Of a stretch of 64,000 nt of DNA, positions 53,732 through 61,881 are shown piece after piece. A model generated the notes under the pieces. That model was not told the DNA's origin. It saw only the letters and a program-made list of their open reading frames with translations, and searched no databases. The stretch comes from CAWDZK01 sp963807005 (GTDB lineage: Bacteria; Actinomycetota; Actinomycetes; JACCUZ01), in assembly GCA_963807005.1 (NCBI GenBank), contig CAWDZK010000001.1, forward strand, positions 1,054,001 through 1,118,000, read 5' to 3'. Position numbers and translations under genes: made by a program. Within the stretch, counting starts at the first letter, position 1, and each line of letters starts with the position of its first letter.

Positions 53732-54343
53732 GTGCGCACCACCACACGGCGGACAGGACCCCGGTCGGCGGCTGCCGGGGTCGACCCGGACGGGCCGACC
53801 CCCGGCAGCCTCGCGGCGGAGGGACCCGAGCCGGACCCGGCGTCGGTGGCCCGCAGCATCGTGCTGCGCAAGCTCACCGCGGCCCCGCGGTCCCGCGCGC
53901 AGCTCGCGGCCGACCTCGCGGCCCGCGACGTCCCCGACGACGTGGCCGCGGCGGTCCTCGACCGGTTCACCGAGGTGGGCCTCGTCGACGACGCGGCCTT
54001 CGCCGAGGCGTGGGTCCGGTCCCGGCATGCCGGTCGGGGGCTGTCCCGGCGGGCGCTGCGCCAGGAGCTGCGTGCGAAGGGGGTGGACGAGGAGACCGTG
54101 TCCTGCGCGGTCGAGACCATCGACGACGACGCCGAAGTGGACGCCGCCCGCGCGCTGGTCGCCCGCCGCCTGGCGGCGACGCGCGGCCTGCCGGTCGAGG
54201 CGCGGCTACGCCGGCTGGTCGGGCAGCTGGCTCGCAAGGGCTACCCGGGCGGCCTCGCGATGCGGGTGGTCCGGGACGCGCTCTCCGCCGAGGGGACCGA
54301 CCCGGACGACGACGCGTCGGCCGACCGGTTTCCAGCCACCTGA
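53732..54343 (+). CDS. recX: Regulatory protein RecX
   Basis: RecX binds RecA filaments and limits recombination. The 203-residue protein has an N-terminal low-complexity part of about 40 residues, then three-helix repeats: SIVLRKLTAAPRSRAQLAADLAARDVPDDVAAAVLDRFTEVGLVDDAAFAEAWVRSRHAGRGLSRRALRQELRAKGVDEETV, followed by RRLVGQLARKGYPGGLAMRVVRDAL. The GTG at 53732 follows the recA stop by 10 bases, so the two are co-transcribed. Confidence 0.94.
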   Translation: MRTTTRRTGPRSAAAGVDPDGPTPGSLAAEGPEPDPASVARSIVLRKLTAAPRSRAQLAADLAARDVPDDVAAAVLDRFTEVGLVDDAAFAEAWVRSRHAGRGLSRRALRQELRAKGVDEETVSCAVETIDDDAEVDAARALVARRLAATRGLPVEARLRRLVGQLARKGYPGGLAMRVVRDALSAEGTDPDDDASADRFPAT

Positions 54344-54361
54344 CCTGCGACGACGGGCGGC

Positions 54362-54390
54362 TTGACCGCTCCGCGGGGCGGTCGTAGCCT
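54362..54390 (+). promoter_or_regulatory. rny promoter (TTGACC-N17-TAGCCT)
   Basis: TTGACC at 54362-54367 and TAGCCT at 54385-54390 are separated by exactly 17 bases, the best sigma-70-type promoter in the window. Transcription should start near 54396-54397, at the foot of the hairpin at 54394-54425, leaving a leader of about 260 bases before rny. Confidence 0.75.
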
Positions 54391-54393
54391 CCG

Positions 54394-54425
54394 AGCACGG
54401 GCACCCGGCGACGGGTGCCCGTGCT
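54394..54425 (+). other. Perfect 13-bp hairpin at the 5' end of the rny transcript
   Basis: AGCACGGGCACCC (54394-54406) and GGGTGCCCGTGCT (54413-54425) are perfectly complementary around a six-base loop. No T-run follows. Given the promoter at 54362-54390, the mRNA would begin inside this hairpin. It could shield the 5' end from RNase J, or serve as a recX terminator. The remaining leader to 54657 holds no recognisable ORF or riboswitch. Confidence 0.7.
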
Positions 54426-54657
54426 GGATGTGGGACACCCGCGCGAGCGGGCTGCGAGAGATTCCTGACCCGGGCGGCCGGATCCTCGGCCGGCCGAAGC
54501 TGTGGTCACTGCACGGCACGAGGAGCGGGTCCGTGCGCCGCCCAGGCGGCGCCCGTCTGCCCCGACGCGGCGTGCGACGGAACCCGCCGCGGCTGCCCGT
54601 GCCCGGTCCTGCCGCGCGGCCGTGGCCGACTCGCGACCGCCGGACGAGGAGGCGGAC

Positions 54658-56064
54658 GTGAGCGAGCTGGCCGATACGGCACCGGTGGTCCTGCTGGCGG
54701 GTGTCACGCTCGCAGCGCTCGCTCTGCTCGCGCTCGCCCTCGTGCATGCCGGCCGCACCCGGCGGTTCGACCTGGACCGCCGCGAGCAGCGGCTGTCGGT
54801 GCGCGAGGACCGGTTGGACGACCGGGGCCACCAGCTGGAGGAGCGGGCCCGGAACCTGACCCGTCGGGAGGCGGAGCTCGAGGACCGCGGCCGGGAGCTG
54901 GAGCGGCTGGCCGCGGACCGGCGGGCGGCGCTCGAGCGGGTGGCCGGGATCTCCGCCGACGCCGCCCGCGCCGAGCTGCTGGCGGAGGTCGAGAGGGAGG
55001 CGCGTACGGCCGCAGCCTTGACGGTCCGCGACGCCGAGCGCGCCGCCCGTACCGAGGCGGACCGGCGGGCCCGGGAGGTGGTGGTGGCCGCCGTCCAGCG
55101 GGTCGCCGCGGCCCAGACGGCCGAGTCGGTGGTGGCGTCGGTCACGCTGTCCGGTGACGACATGAAGGGGCGGATCATCGGCCGCGAGGGTCGCAACATC
55201 AGGACGTTCGAGTCGGTCACCGGCACGAACCTCATCGTCGACGAGGCGCCGGACTCTGTGCTGGTCTCCTGCTTCGACCCGGTGCGACGGGAGACCGCCC
55301 GGGCGACGCTCGAGGCGCTCGTGCTGGACGGCCGGATCCACCCGCAGCGGATCGAGGACGCCTACCGGGTGGCGAGCAAAGAGGTCGAGGCGCGCTGTCT
55401 GCGCGCCGCCGAGGACGCGCTCGCGGAGGTCGGTGTCGCCGACCTGGACCCCGAGCTGGTCCGCCACCTCGGGCTGCTGAAGTACCGCACGTCGTACGGG
55501 CAGAACGTGCTGGCCCACGTCGTCGAGACCGCGCACCTGGCCGGGCTGATGGCCCACGAGCTCGGGCTGGACGCCGCGTTGCTGCGCCGCTGCGGGCTCC
55601 TGCACGACGTCGGCAAGGCGCTCACGCACGACTCCGACGGCTCGCACGCGGCGGTCGGTGCAGACCTCGCCCGGCGCCATGGCGAGCACCCGGACGTGGT
55701 GCACGCCATCGAGGCCCACCACGGGGAGGTGCCGCCGAACACGCTCGAGGCGGTGCTCACCCAGGCGGCGGATGCCATCAGCGGCAGCCGGCCGGGAGCG
55801 CGACGCGACTCGACCGAGGCCTTCGTCACCCGGATGCAGAAGCTCGAGCAGATCGCCGGTTCCTACGCCGGCGTGGAGCGGGCCTTCGCGATGCACTCCG
55901 GCCACGACCTCCGGGTGATGGTCCTGCCCGAGTCCGTCGACGACATCCAGGCGCAGGTGCTGGCGCGCGAGATCGCGAAGCAGGTGGAGCACGACCTGAG
56001 CTATCCCGGCCAGGTGAAGGTGACCGTGGTCCGGGAGTCCCGGGCGATCGAGATCGCCCGCTGA
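54658..56064 (+). CDS. rny: Ribonuclease Y
   Basis: RNase Y is a membrane-bound endoribonuclease that starts mRNA decay. The 468-residue protein has an N-terminal membrane segment (VVLLAGVTLAALALLALALV, about 10-29), a long charged coiled coil (about 35-150), a KH domain with GRIIGREGRNIRTFE, and an HD domain with LLHDVGKA (His316, Asp317) and EAHHGE. The order is that of B. subtilis Rny, although the coiled coil is somewhat shorter. The GTG at 54658 has GAGGAGG at 54646-54652. Confidence 0.95.
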   Translation: MSELADTAPVVLLAGVTLAALALLALALVHAGRTRRFDLDRREQRLSVREDRLDDRGHQLEERARNLTRREAELEDRGRELERLAADRRAALERVAGISADAARAELLAEVEREARTAAALTVRDAERAARTEADRRAREVVVAAVQRVAAAQTAESVVASVTLSGDDMKGRIIGREGRNIRTFESVTGTNLIVDEAPDSVLVSCFDPVRRETARATLEALVLDGRIHPQRIEDAYRVASKEVEARCLRAAEDALAEVGVADLDPELVRHLGLLKYRTSYGQNVLAHVVETAHLAGLMAHELGLDAALLRRCGLLHDVGKALTHDSDGSHAAVGADLARRHGEHPDVVHAIEAHHGEVPPNTLEAVLTQAADAISGSRPGARRDSTEAFVTRMQKLEQIAGSYAGVERAFAMHSGHDLRVMVLPESVDDIQAQVLAREIAKQVEHDLSYPGQVKVTVVRESRAIEIAR

Positions 56065-56147
56065 CCCGCCGCGATCAGGGCTGCGGGCCGACGGATGGAT
56101 GGCGGCGGCGGTGCCGGTGAACGGCCGGGCTCCCGAGGGCGGCGCCG

Positions 56148-56153
56148 TAGGGT
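56148..56153 (+). promoter_or_regulatory. -10 box TAGGGT of the leaderless PemK/MazF-like gene
   Basis: TAGGGT ends 6 bases before the ATG at 56160. Confidence 0.6.
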
Positions 56154-56159
56154 CGCCGG

Positions 56160-56687
56160 ATGAGCACCTGGCGCCACCTGACCGGCCGGGCCCTGCGGAT
56201 CGCGGTCCGCGAGGCGCCGAGGCTGCTCCGGCAGTCGACGGCCGGTCGGCGCGGCACGGGTTCGCCGACCGGCCGGGAACGCCGACCGGCTGCCCGGGTG
56301 CGGCCGCGGGGGGCACCCGCCGGCCGCCACCTCGACTACGCGCCTGACCTCGACGGCCGAGCCGACCCGGGTGAGGTGGTGTGGACCTGGGTGCCGTACG
56401 AGGAGGACGTCACCCAGGGAAAGGACCGCCCGGTCCTGGTCGTCGGGCGGGACCGGGATGCGCTGCTCGGGCTGATGCTCTCCAGCCGCGACTACCACGA
56501 CGGCGACCCGGACTGGATGTCCCTCGGGGCCGGCGGGTGGGACGCCGAGCAACGGCCGAGCTGGGTGCGGCTGGACCGGGTGGTCGACGTCCCGGAGGAC
56601 GGGATCCGTCGTGAGGGTGCCGTCCTCGACCGGAGTCGCTTCGACCGGGTGGCGGCTGCGCTGCGCCAGGACCACGGCTGGCGCTGA
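56160..56687 (+). CDS. PemK/MazF-family toxin-like protein (no antitoxin gene)
   Basis: The 175-residue protein has a basic N-terminal extension of about 55 residues (LRQSTAGRRGTGSPTGRERRP) and then a PemK/MazF-like beta-barrel: PGEVVWTWVPYEEDVTQGKDRPVLVVGRDRDALLGLMLSSRDY, followed by WVRLDRVVDVPEDGIRREGAVLDRSRFDRVAAAL. MazF toxins cut mRNA. The family also includes many chromosomal, non-toxic relatives, and this long form without a neighbouring antitoxin is more likely one of those. It is convergent with gluD, with a family B palindrome between. Confidence 0.75.
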   Translation: MSTWRHLTGRALRIAVREAPRLLRQSTAGRRGTGSPTGRERRPAARVRPRGAPAGRHLDYAPDLDGRADPGEVVWTWVPYEEDVTQGKDRPVLVVGRDRDALLGLMLSSRDYHDGDPDWMSLGAGGWDAEQRPSWVRLDRVVDVPEDGIRREGAVLDRSRFDRVAAALRQDHGWR

Positions 56688-56738
56688 CGGGCCGTCGGTG
56701 CCATCGGCCGGGGCCCGGCTCCCGGGACGGCACGGACG

Positions 56739-56813
56739 GACACCAACGACGGCAGAAGGCGTCGTGGTGGACCACCAGCGCGGGGTGGAGCGCCTTGCGC
56801 CGTCGTTGCTGTC
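56739..56813. repeat. Dispersed palindrome family B, copy 4
   Basis: Arms 56739-56761 and 56791-56813 are complementary at 20 of 23 bases (core CAACGACGGC), with a 29-base spacer. It lies between the converging ends of the MazF-like gene and gluD. It is the best conserved copy of the family that also occurs at 33782, 39483 and 40600. Confidence 0.85.
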
Positions 56814-56827
56814 TGCCGCGCGAGTGG

Positions 56828-57688
56828 TCAGACGCCCGGGCCTCCGGTCTGCACGGTGCCGCCCTCGCTCGATGTCGTGCTCGCTGAGGGTCGACCCCCT
56901 GGGGTACGCCGCTGCCGGGCCTCCAGCAGCACCGCCAGCCGGGACAGGGAGTAGTTGATGAGGACGTAGATGGCGGCCACCACGAGACCCGCCTGCAGCG
57001 GGTTCCGGTAGGCGTTGAACAGCGCCGAGGTCACCCGGGCCGCCTCCTCGTAGGCGATGATGAAGCCCAACGAGGTGTCCTTCAGTGCCACGACGCTCTG
57101 GCTGATGATGGCCGGCAGCATGATGCGCACCGACTGCGGGATCAGCACCAGGATCATCACCTGGTACTTGCGCATCCCCAGTGCGTACGCCGCCTCGGCC
57201 TGTCCCCGCGGCACCGACGCGATGCCGGCGCGGAAGATCTCCGCCAGGACCGAGCCGTTGTAGAGCATCAGCGCGAGGACGAGGGACCAGAACTTGGTCA
57301 GCGGGCCGCCGTAGGCCAGGAACACGAACAGGATGAGCAGCAGCAGGGGTACGGCGCGGAAGAACTCGACGACCACGACGGACGGCCACCGCAGCCAGGC
57401 CTTCTCGGAAAGCCGGGCCGACGCGAAGACCGCACCGAAGACCAGCGACAGCAGGATCGCCACGATCGCGGCCTGGAAGGTGTTGGTGAACCCGACGCGC
57501 AGCGCGCGCCACGTGCTCTCCTTCGCCAGGAAGTCCCACTTCTGCGAGTCGAGCTGCCCCTTGTCGGCGAGGATCACCCCGACGTAGGCGGCTATGGCCA
57601 GCAGCACAGCGACGGTCGCGACCGCGTAGAGACGATGCCGGCGGACCGAACGGGGTCCGGGGACGTCGTACAGGACGGACGCGCTCAT
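56828..57688 (-). CDS. gluD: Glutamate-type ABC uptake permease GluD
   Basis: The 286-residue permease has HisM/GltK-type membrane segments with the amino-acid permease signature: VVVVEFFRAVPLLLLILFVFLAYG, and LYNGSVLAEIFRAGIASVPRGQAEAAYALGMRKYQVMILVLIPQSVRIMLPAIISQSVVALKDTSLG (EAA loop). It has a longer N-terminus than GluC and a Ser/Thr/Gly-rich tail, as in corynebacterial GluD. Its ATG overlaps the gluC stop (ATGA). It is the last gene of gluABCD. Confidence 0.92.
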   Translation of the reverse strand: MSASVLYDVPGPRSVRRHRLYAVATVAVLLAIAAYVGVILADKGQLDSQKWDFLAKESTWRALRVGFTNTFQAAIVAILLSLVFGAVFASARLSEKAWLRWPSVVVVEFFRAVPLLLLILFVFLAYGGPLTKFWSLVLALMLYNGSVLAEIFRAGIASVPRGQAEAAYALGMRKYQVMILVLIPQSVRIMLPAIISQSVVALKDTSLGFIIAYEEAARVTSALFNAYRNPLQAGLVVAAIYVLINYSLSRLAVLLEARQRRTPGGRPSASTTSSEGGTVQTGGPGV

Positions 57689-58332
57689 CGAAGCACCACC
57701 AGGCGGCGCTCGAGGACCTGCGCGACGCCGGAGATCGCGAAGACGATGAGGACGTAGCCGAGCGAGATGCCGGCGAACAGCCAGTACAGGGCGCTCGGGA
57801 ACTGCCGCCCGAGGTCGTCGAGGCGGTAGGTCGCCTCGGTGATGCCGAACACCTCGGCGATGGCGGTGTTCTTGGTCAGCGCGATCAGGATGCTGGCCAG
57901 CGGCGGGATCACCGAGCGGACCGCCTGCGGCAGGACGATGGTCGCCATGGTCTGCCCGAACGTCATCCCGACGGCGCGGGCCGCCTCAGCCTGACCGACG
58001 TTGACCGCGTTGATGCCGGAGCGCACCGCCTCGCAGATGAAGGCGGCCGTGTAGAGGCTCAGCGCCAGCACCCCGAGGGTGAAGAAGGACAGGCCCTTGA
58101 CGACCACCGGGATGCCCTGGGTGGTGAGGAGGAAGAGGAGCAGCAGCGGGATGTTGCGGAAGACGTTGACGTAGGCCGTGCCGACGCCGCGCATCACGGC
58201 GACCGGCGCGACCCGCATCGCCGCGAGCAGCACGCCGAGGACCACGGCGATGGCGGCCGAGACGCCGAGCAGCTGGAGCGTCTTGAGGAAGCCGCGCAGG
58301 ATGGTCGGGAGGTTGTCGATCAGCACGTCCAT
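57685..58332 (-). CDS. gluC: Glutamate-type ABC uptake permease GluC
   Basis: The 215-residue permease has TLQLLGVSAAIAVVLGVLLAAMRV, YVNVFRNIPLLLLFLLTTQG, and the EAA loop EAVRSGINAVNVGQAEAARAVGMTFGQTMATIVLPQAVRSVIPPLASILIALTKNTAIAEVFG. With GluD it forms the channel of a polar amino acid importer. It is separated from gluB by 100 bases holding a stem-loop, and overlaps gluD. Confidence 0.93.
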   Translation of the reverse strand: MDVLIDNLPTILRGFLKTLQLLGVSAAIAVVLGVLLAAMRVAPVAVMRGVGTAYVNVFRNIPLLLLFLLTTQGIPVVVKGLSFFTLGVLALSLYTAAFICEAVRSGINAVNVGQAEAARAVGMTFGQTMATIVLPQAVRSVIPPLASILIALTKNTAIAEVFGITEATYRLDDLGRQFPSALYWLFAGISLGYVLIVFAISGVAQVLERRLVVLR

Positions 58333-58390
58333 GGCAGGACGGTCACCTCCCGGACGGCGCGCGGGTCATGGGATGAATGGTGCGACCGGA

Positions 58391-58419
58391 GGGGGCCGGC
58401 GGCCGAAGCCCCGACCCCC
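58391..58419 (-). other. Intercistronic stem-loop between gluB and gluC
   Basis: Read on the minus strand, five G pair with five C, enclosing further GC pairs with single-base bulges and a C-TTCG-G tetraloop. Such hairpins after a binding-protein gene often protect the upstream mRNA, giving more binding protein than permease. It could also be a partial terminator. Confidence 0.55.
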
Positions 58420-58432
58420 ACCGGTCATGCGG

Positions 58433-59311
58433 TCAGGCGCCGCAGTTGGGGTCCACGGTCGGCGGTTCCGGGGCCGGGTCGCCCGACTTGCCGAGCGTCG
58501 CCTCGTACGCCGCCTTCCAGGAACCGTCCTTGAACGCGTCGGTCAGCGTGGTGTTCAGGAAGTCGCACATCGCGGTGTCGCCCTTCTTGAACCCGATGCC
58601 GTAGCGCTCCTCGCTGAACGGCTCCCCGACGACCTTGAGCTTGTCCGGGTCCTGGGCCGCGTAGCCGAGCAGGATCGCGCCGTCGGTGGTGACCGCGTCG
58701 ACCTGGTCGTTGAGCAGGTTCTGCACGCACTCGCTGTACGTCGCGAACGGTGCCGGCTGGGCGCCGTACTGCTCCTCGACCGTGGCGATCGACGTGGAGC
58801 CGGTGACCGAGCAGACCTTCTTGCCGGACAGGTCGTCCGGTCCGTTGATGGTGTCGTCGTCCTTGCGCACCAGCAGCTGCTGGCCGGTCACGTAGTAGGG
58901 CCCAGCCTGCCCGACGACACCGCGGCGGTCGTCGGTGATCGAGTAGCTGGCCGCGACCAGGTCCACGGTGCCGTTCTCCAGGAACGGCTCTCGGTTCTTC
59001 GACACCGTCTCGGACCACTCGATGTCGCCGGCGTCGATGCCCAGCTTGGCTGCGACGATCTTGGCGATCTCGATGTCGAAGCCGGTCGGTGCGTCCGCAC
59101 CCGGCTCACGGAAGCCGATGCCGGGCTGGTCGAACTTCACGCCGATCTTCACCTTGCCGGCCTCGTTGAGCTTGGCCATCGTGGTGCCGGCGTCGAACTT
59201 CGCGTCCTTCGAGACGTCGGTGACGGCGCCCCCGTCGCTCCCGCCGCAGGCCGCGAGGCCCAGCGCCAGTACGGCGGCGGCGGCGAACGTCTTGATCCCT
59301 GTGTGTCTCAT
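58433..59311 (-). CDS. gluB: Glutamate-type ABC transporter substrate-binding lipoprotein
   Basis: The 292-residue precursor has a lipoprotein signal peptide (MRHTGIKTFAAAAVLALGLAAC, lipobox LAAC) and the SBP_bac_3 fold: VKIGVKFDQPGIGFREPGADAPTGFDIEIAKIVAAKLGI, RREPFLENGTVDLVAASYSITDDRR-type sequence, and KKVCSVTGSTSIATVEEQYGAQP. It binds an amino acid, probably glutamate, outside the membrane. ATG 59311 was chosen because it begins the signal peptide and has GAGGG before it; the frame is open 8 codons further up. Confidence 0.93.
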   Translation of the reverse strand: MRHTGIKTFAAAAVLALGLAACGGSDGGAVTDVSKDAKFDAGTTMAKLNEAGKVKIGVKFDQPGIGFREPGADAPTGFDIEIAKIVAAKLGIDAGDIEWSETVSKNREPFLENGTVDLVAASYSITDDRRGVVGQAGPYYVTGQQLLVRKDDDTINGPDDLSGKKVCSVTGSTSIATVEEQYGAQPAPFATYSECVQNLLNDQVDAVTTDGAILLGYAAQDPDKLKVVGEPFSEERYGIGFKKGDTAMCDFLNTTLTDAFKDGSWKAAYEATLGKSGDPAPEPPTVDPNCGA

Positions 59312-59357
59312 CCGTCCCTCTTCTCGTCGTGACATCAGTGCGTACGTCGGGGTCTTG

Positions 59358-60134
59358 TCAGTGCGTGAGGATCTTGGACAGGAAGTCCTTGGCCCGGTCG
59401 CTGCGGGCGTTGGTGAAGAACTCCTCCGGCGTGGCCTCCTCCACGATGGCGCCCTCGTCCATGAAGACCACCCGGTGGGCGGCCCTCCGGGCGAATCCCA
59501 TCTCGTGGGTGACCACGACCATCGTCATGCCCTCCTCGGCGAGCGAGACCATGGCCTCCAGCACCTCGTTGATCATCTCCGGGTCGAGCGCCGAGGTCGG
59601 CTCGTCGAAGAGCATCACCTTGGGGTCCATCGCGAGCGCGCGAGCGATCGCCACCCGCTGCTGCTGCCCGCCGGAGAGCTGCGCCGGGAACTTGTCGGCC
59701 TGCTGGGCCACCCCGACCCGCTCGAGCAGCTCGCGGGCCCGCTTCTCGGCGGCGGCCTTGTCCTTGCCCCGCACCTTGACCGGCCCGAGCGTGACGTTCT
59801 GCAGCACGGTCTTGTGAGCGAACAGGTTGAAGGACTGGAAGACCATCCCGACATCGGCGCGCAACCGCGCCAGCGCCTTGCCCTCGGCAGGCAGCTCCTG
59901 ACCGTCGAGGCTGATGCTGCCGCTGTCGATCGGCTCGAGCCGGTTGATCGTGCGGCAGAGGGTCGACTTGCCGGACCCGGACGGGCCGATCACCACGACG
60001 ACCTCGCCGCGATGGATGGTCAGGTCGATGTCCTTGAGCACGTGCAGGTCGCCGAAGTGCTTGTCGACGTGCTCCAGGACGACCAGCGGCGCGCCGGTCT
60101 CGGGCCGTTCCGTCTGCTCCGCTGGCGCCGTCAT
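59358..60134 (-). CDS. gluA: Glutamate-type ABC uptake ATP-binding protein
   Basis: The 258-residue ATPase has Walker A GPSGSGKST (50-58), Q-loop MVFQSFNLFAHKTVLQNVTLGP, signature LSGGQQQRVAIARALAM, Walker B VMLFDEPTSALDPEM and switch VVVTHEMGFARRAAHRVVFMDEG, the GlnQ/GluA pattern. It is the first gene of gluABCD. TAGGTT (60148-60143) ends 8 bases before the ATG, predicting a leader of only one or two bases. Confidence 0.95.
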   Translation of the reverse strand: MTAPAEQTERPETGAPLVVLEHVDKHFGDLHVLKDIDLTIHRGEVVVVIGPSGSGKSTLCRTINRLEPIDSGSISLDGQELPAEGKALARLRADVGMVFQSFNLFAHKTVLQNVTLGPVKVRGKDKAAAEKRARELLERVGVAQQADKFPAQLSGGQQQRVAIARALAMDPKVMLFDEPTSALDPEMINEVLEAMVSLAEEGMTMVVVTHEMGFARRAAHRVVFMDEGAIVEEATPEEFFTNARSDRAKDFLSKILTH

Positions 60135-60142
60135 GCTTCAGC

Positions 60143-60148
60143 AACCTA
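60143..60148 (-). promoter_or_regulatory. -10 box TAGGTT of the gluABCD operon
   Basis: On the minus strand TAGGTT ends 8 bases before the gluA ATG at 60134. It is the only promoter-like element seen for the four-gene operon. Confidence 0.5.
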
Positions 60149-60276
60149 GCGAAGCGAGGCCGTACGGAGGCAACAAAAGATGCCAAACCGATGTCAACCC
60201 AACTTCCAGACCAGGAGAAATGCCACCGCGCCCGGGCACTCGCCTGCCGGTGAGCGGGGCGGTGCACGGGGTGCGA

Positions 60277-60282
60277 CAGGAT
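60277..60282 (+). promoter_or_regulatory. -10-like box CAGGAT before the Tat flavoprotein gene
   Basis: CAGGAT ends 7 bases before GTG 60290, favouring that start over ATG 60281, which overlaps the box itself. Confidence 0.45.
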
Positions 60283-60289
60283 GACCGGC

Positions 60290-61858
60290 GTGCCCGCCGG
60301 ACCGCGCCGCCGCGACCTCCTGCGGCTCGCCGGCGGTGCCGCGGCGGCGGCCCTGACCGGCTGCACCGCGGCCTCGACCGGTCGGTCGGCACCCGGGTCG
60401 TCCTCCACCACTGCGTCGACGACGGCTAGCACGCCTGCGCGGAGCTCCGCCGGTACCGCCGAGCCGGACTGGAGCCGGCTCGCGGCGGCTCTCGAGGGCG
60501 ACGTGGTCCGCCCCGGCGACGCCCGATACGACCGGGCCAAAGAGCTGTTCGACCCCCGGTTCGACGGCGTCCGGCCCCGGGCCGTCGTCCTCTGCCGTAC
60601 AGCTGCGGACGTGGCGACCACAGTGACCTTCGCCCGGGACGCGGGCCTGCCGCTGGCACTGCGCTCCGGCGGCCACAGCTACGGCGGGTGGTCCACCGGC
60701 CCCGGCGTGCTGCTGGACGTGAGCCGGATCGACGGCGTCCGGGTGACCGGGGGGACCGCCGCGGTCGGAGCGGGTGCGCGGCTGGTCGACGTGTACGCCG
60801 GGGTGGCCGAGGGCGGACAGGCGCTGCCTGCGGGGTCCTGCCCGACGGTCGGGGTCGCCGGGCTGACCCTCGGCGGCGGCCAGGGCGTGCTGACCCGCGC
60901 CTGGGGGCTGACCTGCGACAACCTGACCGCGGTCGAGGTGGTCACGGCGGACGGCAGGCTGGTCGCCGCCGACGCCGACAGCGAACCCGACCTCCTCTGG
61001 GCGTGTCGCGGCGGTGGGGGCGGCAGCTTCGGGGTGGTGACCGGCTTCCGGTTCCGACTGCGCCCGGCGCCCGACGTCACCGCCTGGTACCAGCGCTGGG
61101 ACTACCGGCACGCCGCCGACGTGCTCGCCGGGTGGCAGCGGTGGGCGGCCGGAGCGCCACGCGAGCTGTGGTCGACCTGCAAGCTGCTCACCCGGCCGGG
61201 CGAGGCGACCCCGTCGGCACAGGTCAGCGGCACCTGGCTCGGAACCTCTCGTGGGCTGGACGCCGAGCTCGGCCGCCTCGGCGACGCCGTCGGGCGCCGT
61301 CCGGCTGCGGCCACCCGCGCGTCCCGGGGCTACCTCGCGACGATGCTGGCGATGGCCGGCTGCTCGACCGTCGCCGCCGCCCGCTGCAGCACCCCGCGGA
61401 CCACCTTCGGCGCGACCTCGCACGTGCTGCTGTCCGCTGCCCCCGGCCCAGCGGTGCGCGCAGCGGTGGACGAGGTCGCCCGGCGTCACCGGGGCGGCCA
61501 CCCCAAGCAGGCGGGGGTGTCCTTCGACGTGCTCGGCGGCGCTGTCGCCGACCTCGCACCCGACGCCACCGCGTTCCCCCACCGGCAGGCCCTGGCCGTC
61601 GCGCAGTACACGGTCGGCTGGCCGCTCGGGCAGGCTGAGCGGGCGGTCCGGCGGGACCTGGCCTGGCTGCAGGGGTTCCGGGCCGCACTGACGCCGTACG
61701 TCGGCAACGCGGCGTACGTCAACTACGCCGACCCCAGCCTCGCGGGGTGGGAGCAGGCCTACTACGGCGGCAACTACCCGCGGCTGCAGTGGGTGAAGGC
61801 GCGCTATGACCCCGACGACGTCTTCCGGTTCCCGCAGTCCGTGCGGCTGCCGGGCTGA
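60290..61858 (+). CDS. Exported FAD-linked oxidase (berberine-bridge-enzyme type), Tat lipoprotein
   Basis: The 522-residue protein begins with a twin-arginine signal (PRRRDLLRLAGG) and a lipobox LTGC (Cys25), then a Ser/Thr-rich linker to about residue 55. The FAD domain has RSGGHSYGG (His129) and GSCPTVGVAG (Cys184), the two residues that bind FAD covalently in bicovalent BBE-like oxidases. The C-terminal BBE motif is YVNYADPSLAGWEQAYYGGNYPRLQWVKARYDPDDVF. Such enzymes oxidise sugars, alcohols or secondary metabolites with O2. The substrate is unknown. It stands alone between gluA and miaB. Confidence 0.9.
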   Translation: MPAGPRRRDLLRLAGGAAAAALTGCTAASTGRSAPGSSSTTASTTASTPARSSAGTAEPDWSRLAAALEGDVVRPGDARYDRAKELFDPRFDGVRPRAVVLCRTAADVATTVTFARDAGLPLALRSGGHSYGGWSTGPGVLLDVSRIDGVRVTGGTAAVGAGARLVDVYAGVAEGGQALPAGSCPTVGVAGLTLGGGQGVLTRAWGLTCDNLTAVEVVTADGRLVAADADSEPDLLWACRGGGGGSFGVVTGFRFRLRPAPDVTAWYQRWDYRHAADVLAGWQRWAAGAPRELWSTCKLLTRPGEATPSAQVSGTWLGTSRGLDAELGRLGDAVGRRPAAATRASRGYLATMLAMAGCSTVAAARCSTPRTTFGATSHVLLSAAPGPAVRAAVDEVARRHRGGHPKQAGVSFDVLGGAVADLAPDATAFPHRQALAVAQYTVGWPLGQAERAVRRDLAWLQGFRAALTPYVGNAAYVNYADPSLAGWEQAYYGGNYPRLQWVKARYDPDDVFRFPQSVRLPG

Positions 61859-61865
61859 CCGGCCG

Positions 61866-61871
61866 TACCCT
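61866..61871 (+). promoter_or_regulatory. -10 box TACCCT of miaB
   Basis: TACCCT ends 10 bases before the miaB ATG at 61882, implying a leader of only a few bases. Confidence 0.5.
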
Positions 61872-61881
61872 GGACGACGCC

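Noticed and set aside
56160..56687. A MazEF toxin-antitoxin module
   Set aside because: Only the MazF-like gene is present. The 95 bases upstream carry no antitoxin ORF, and the predicted mRNA begins at its own ATG.
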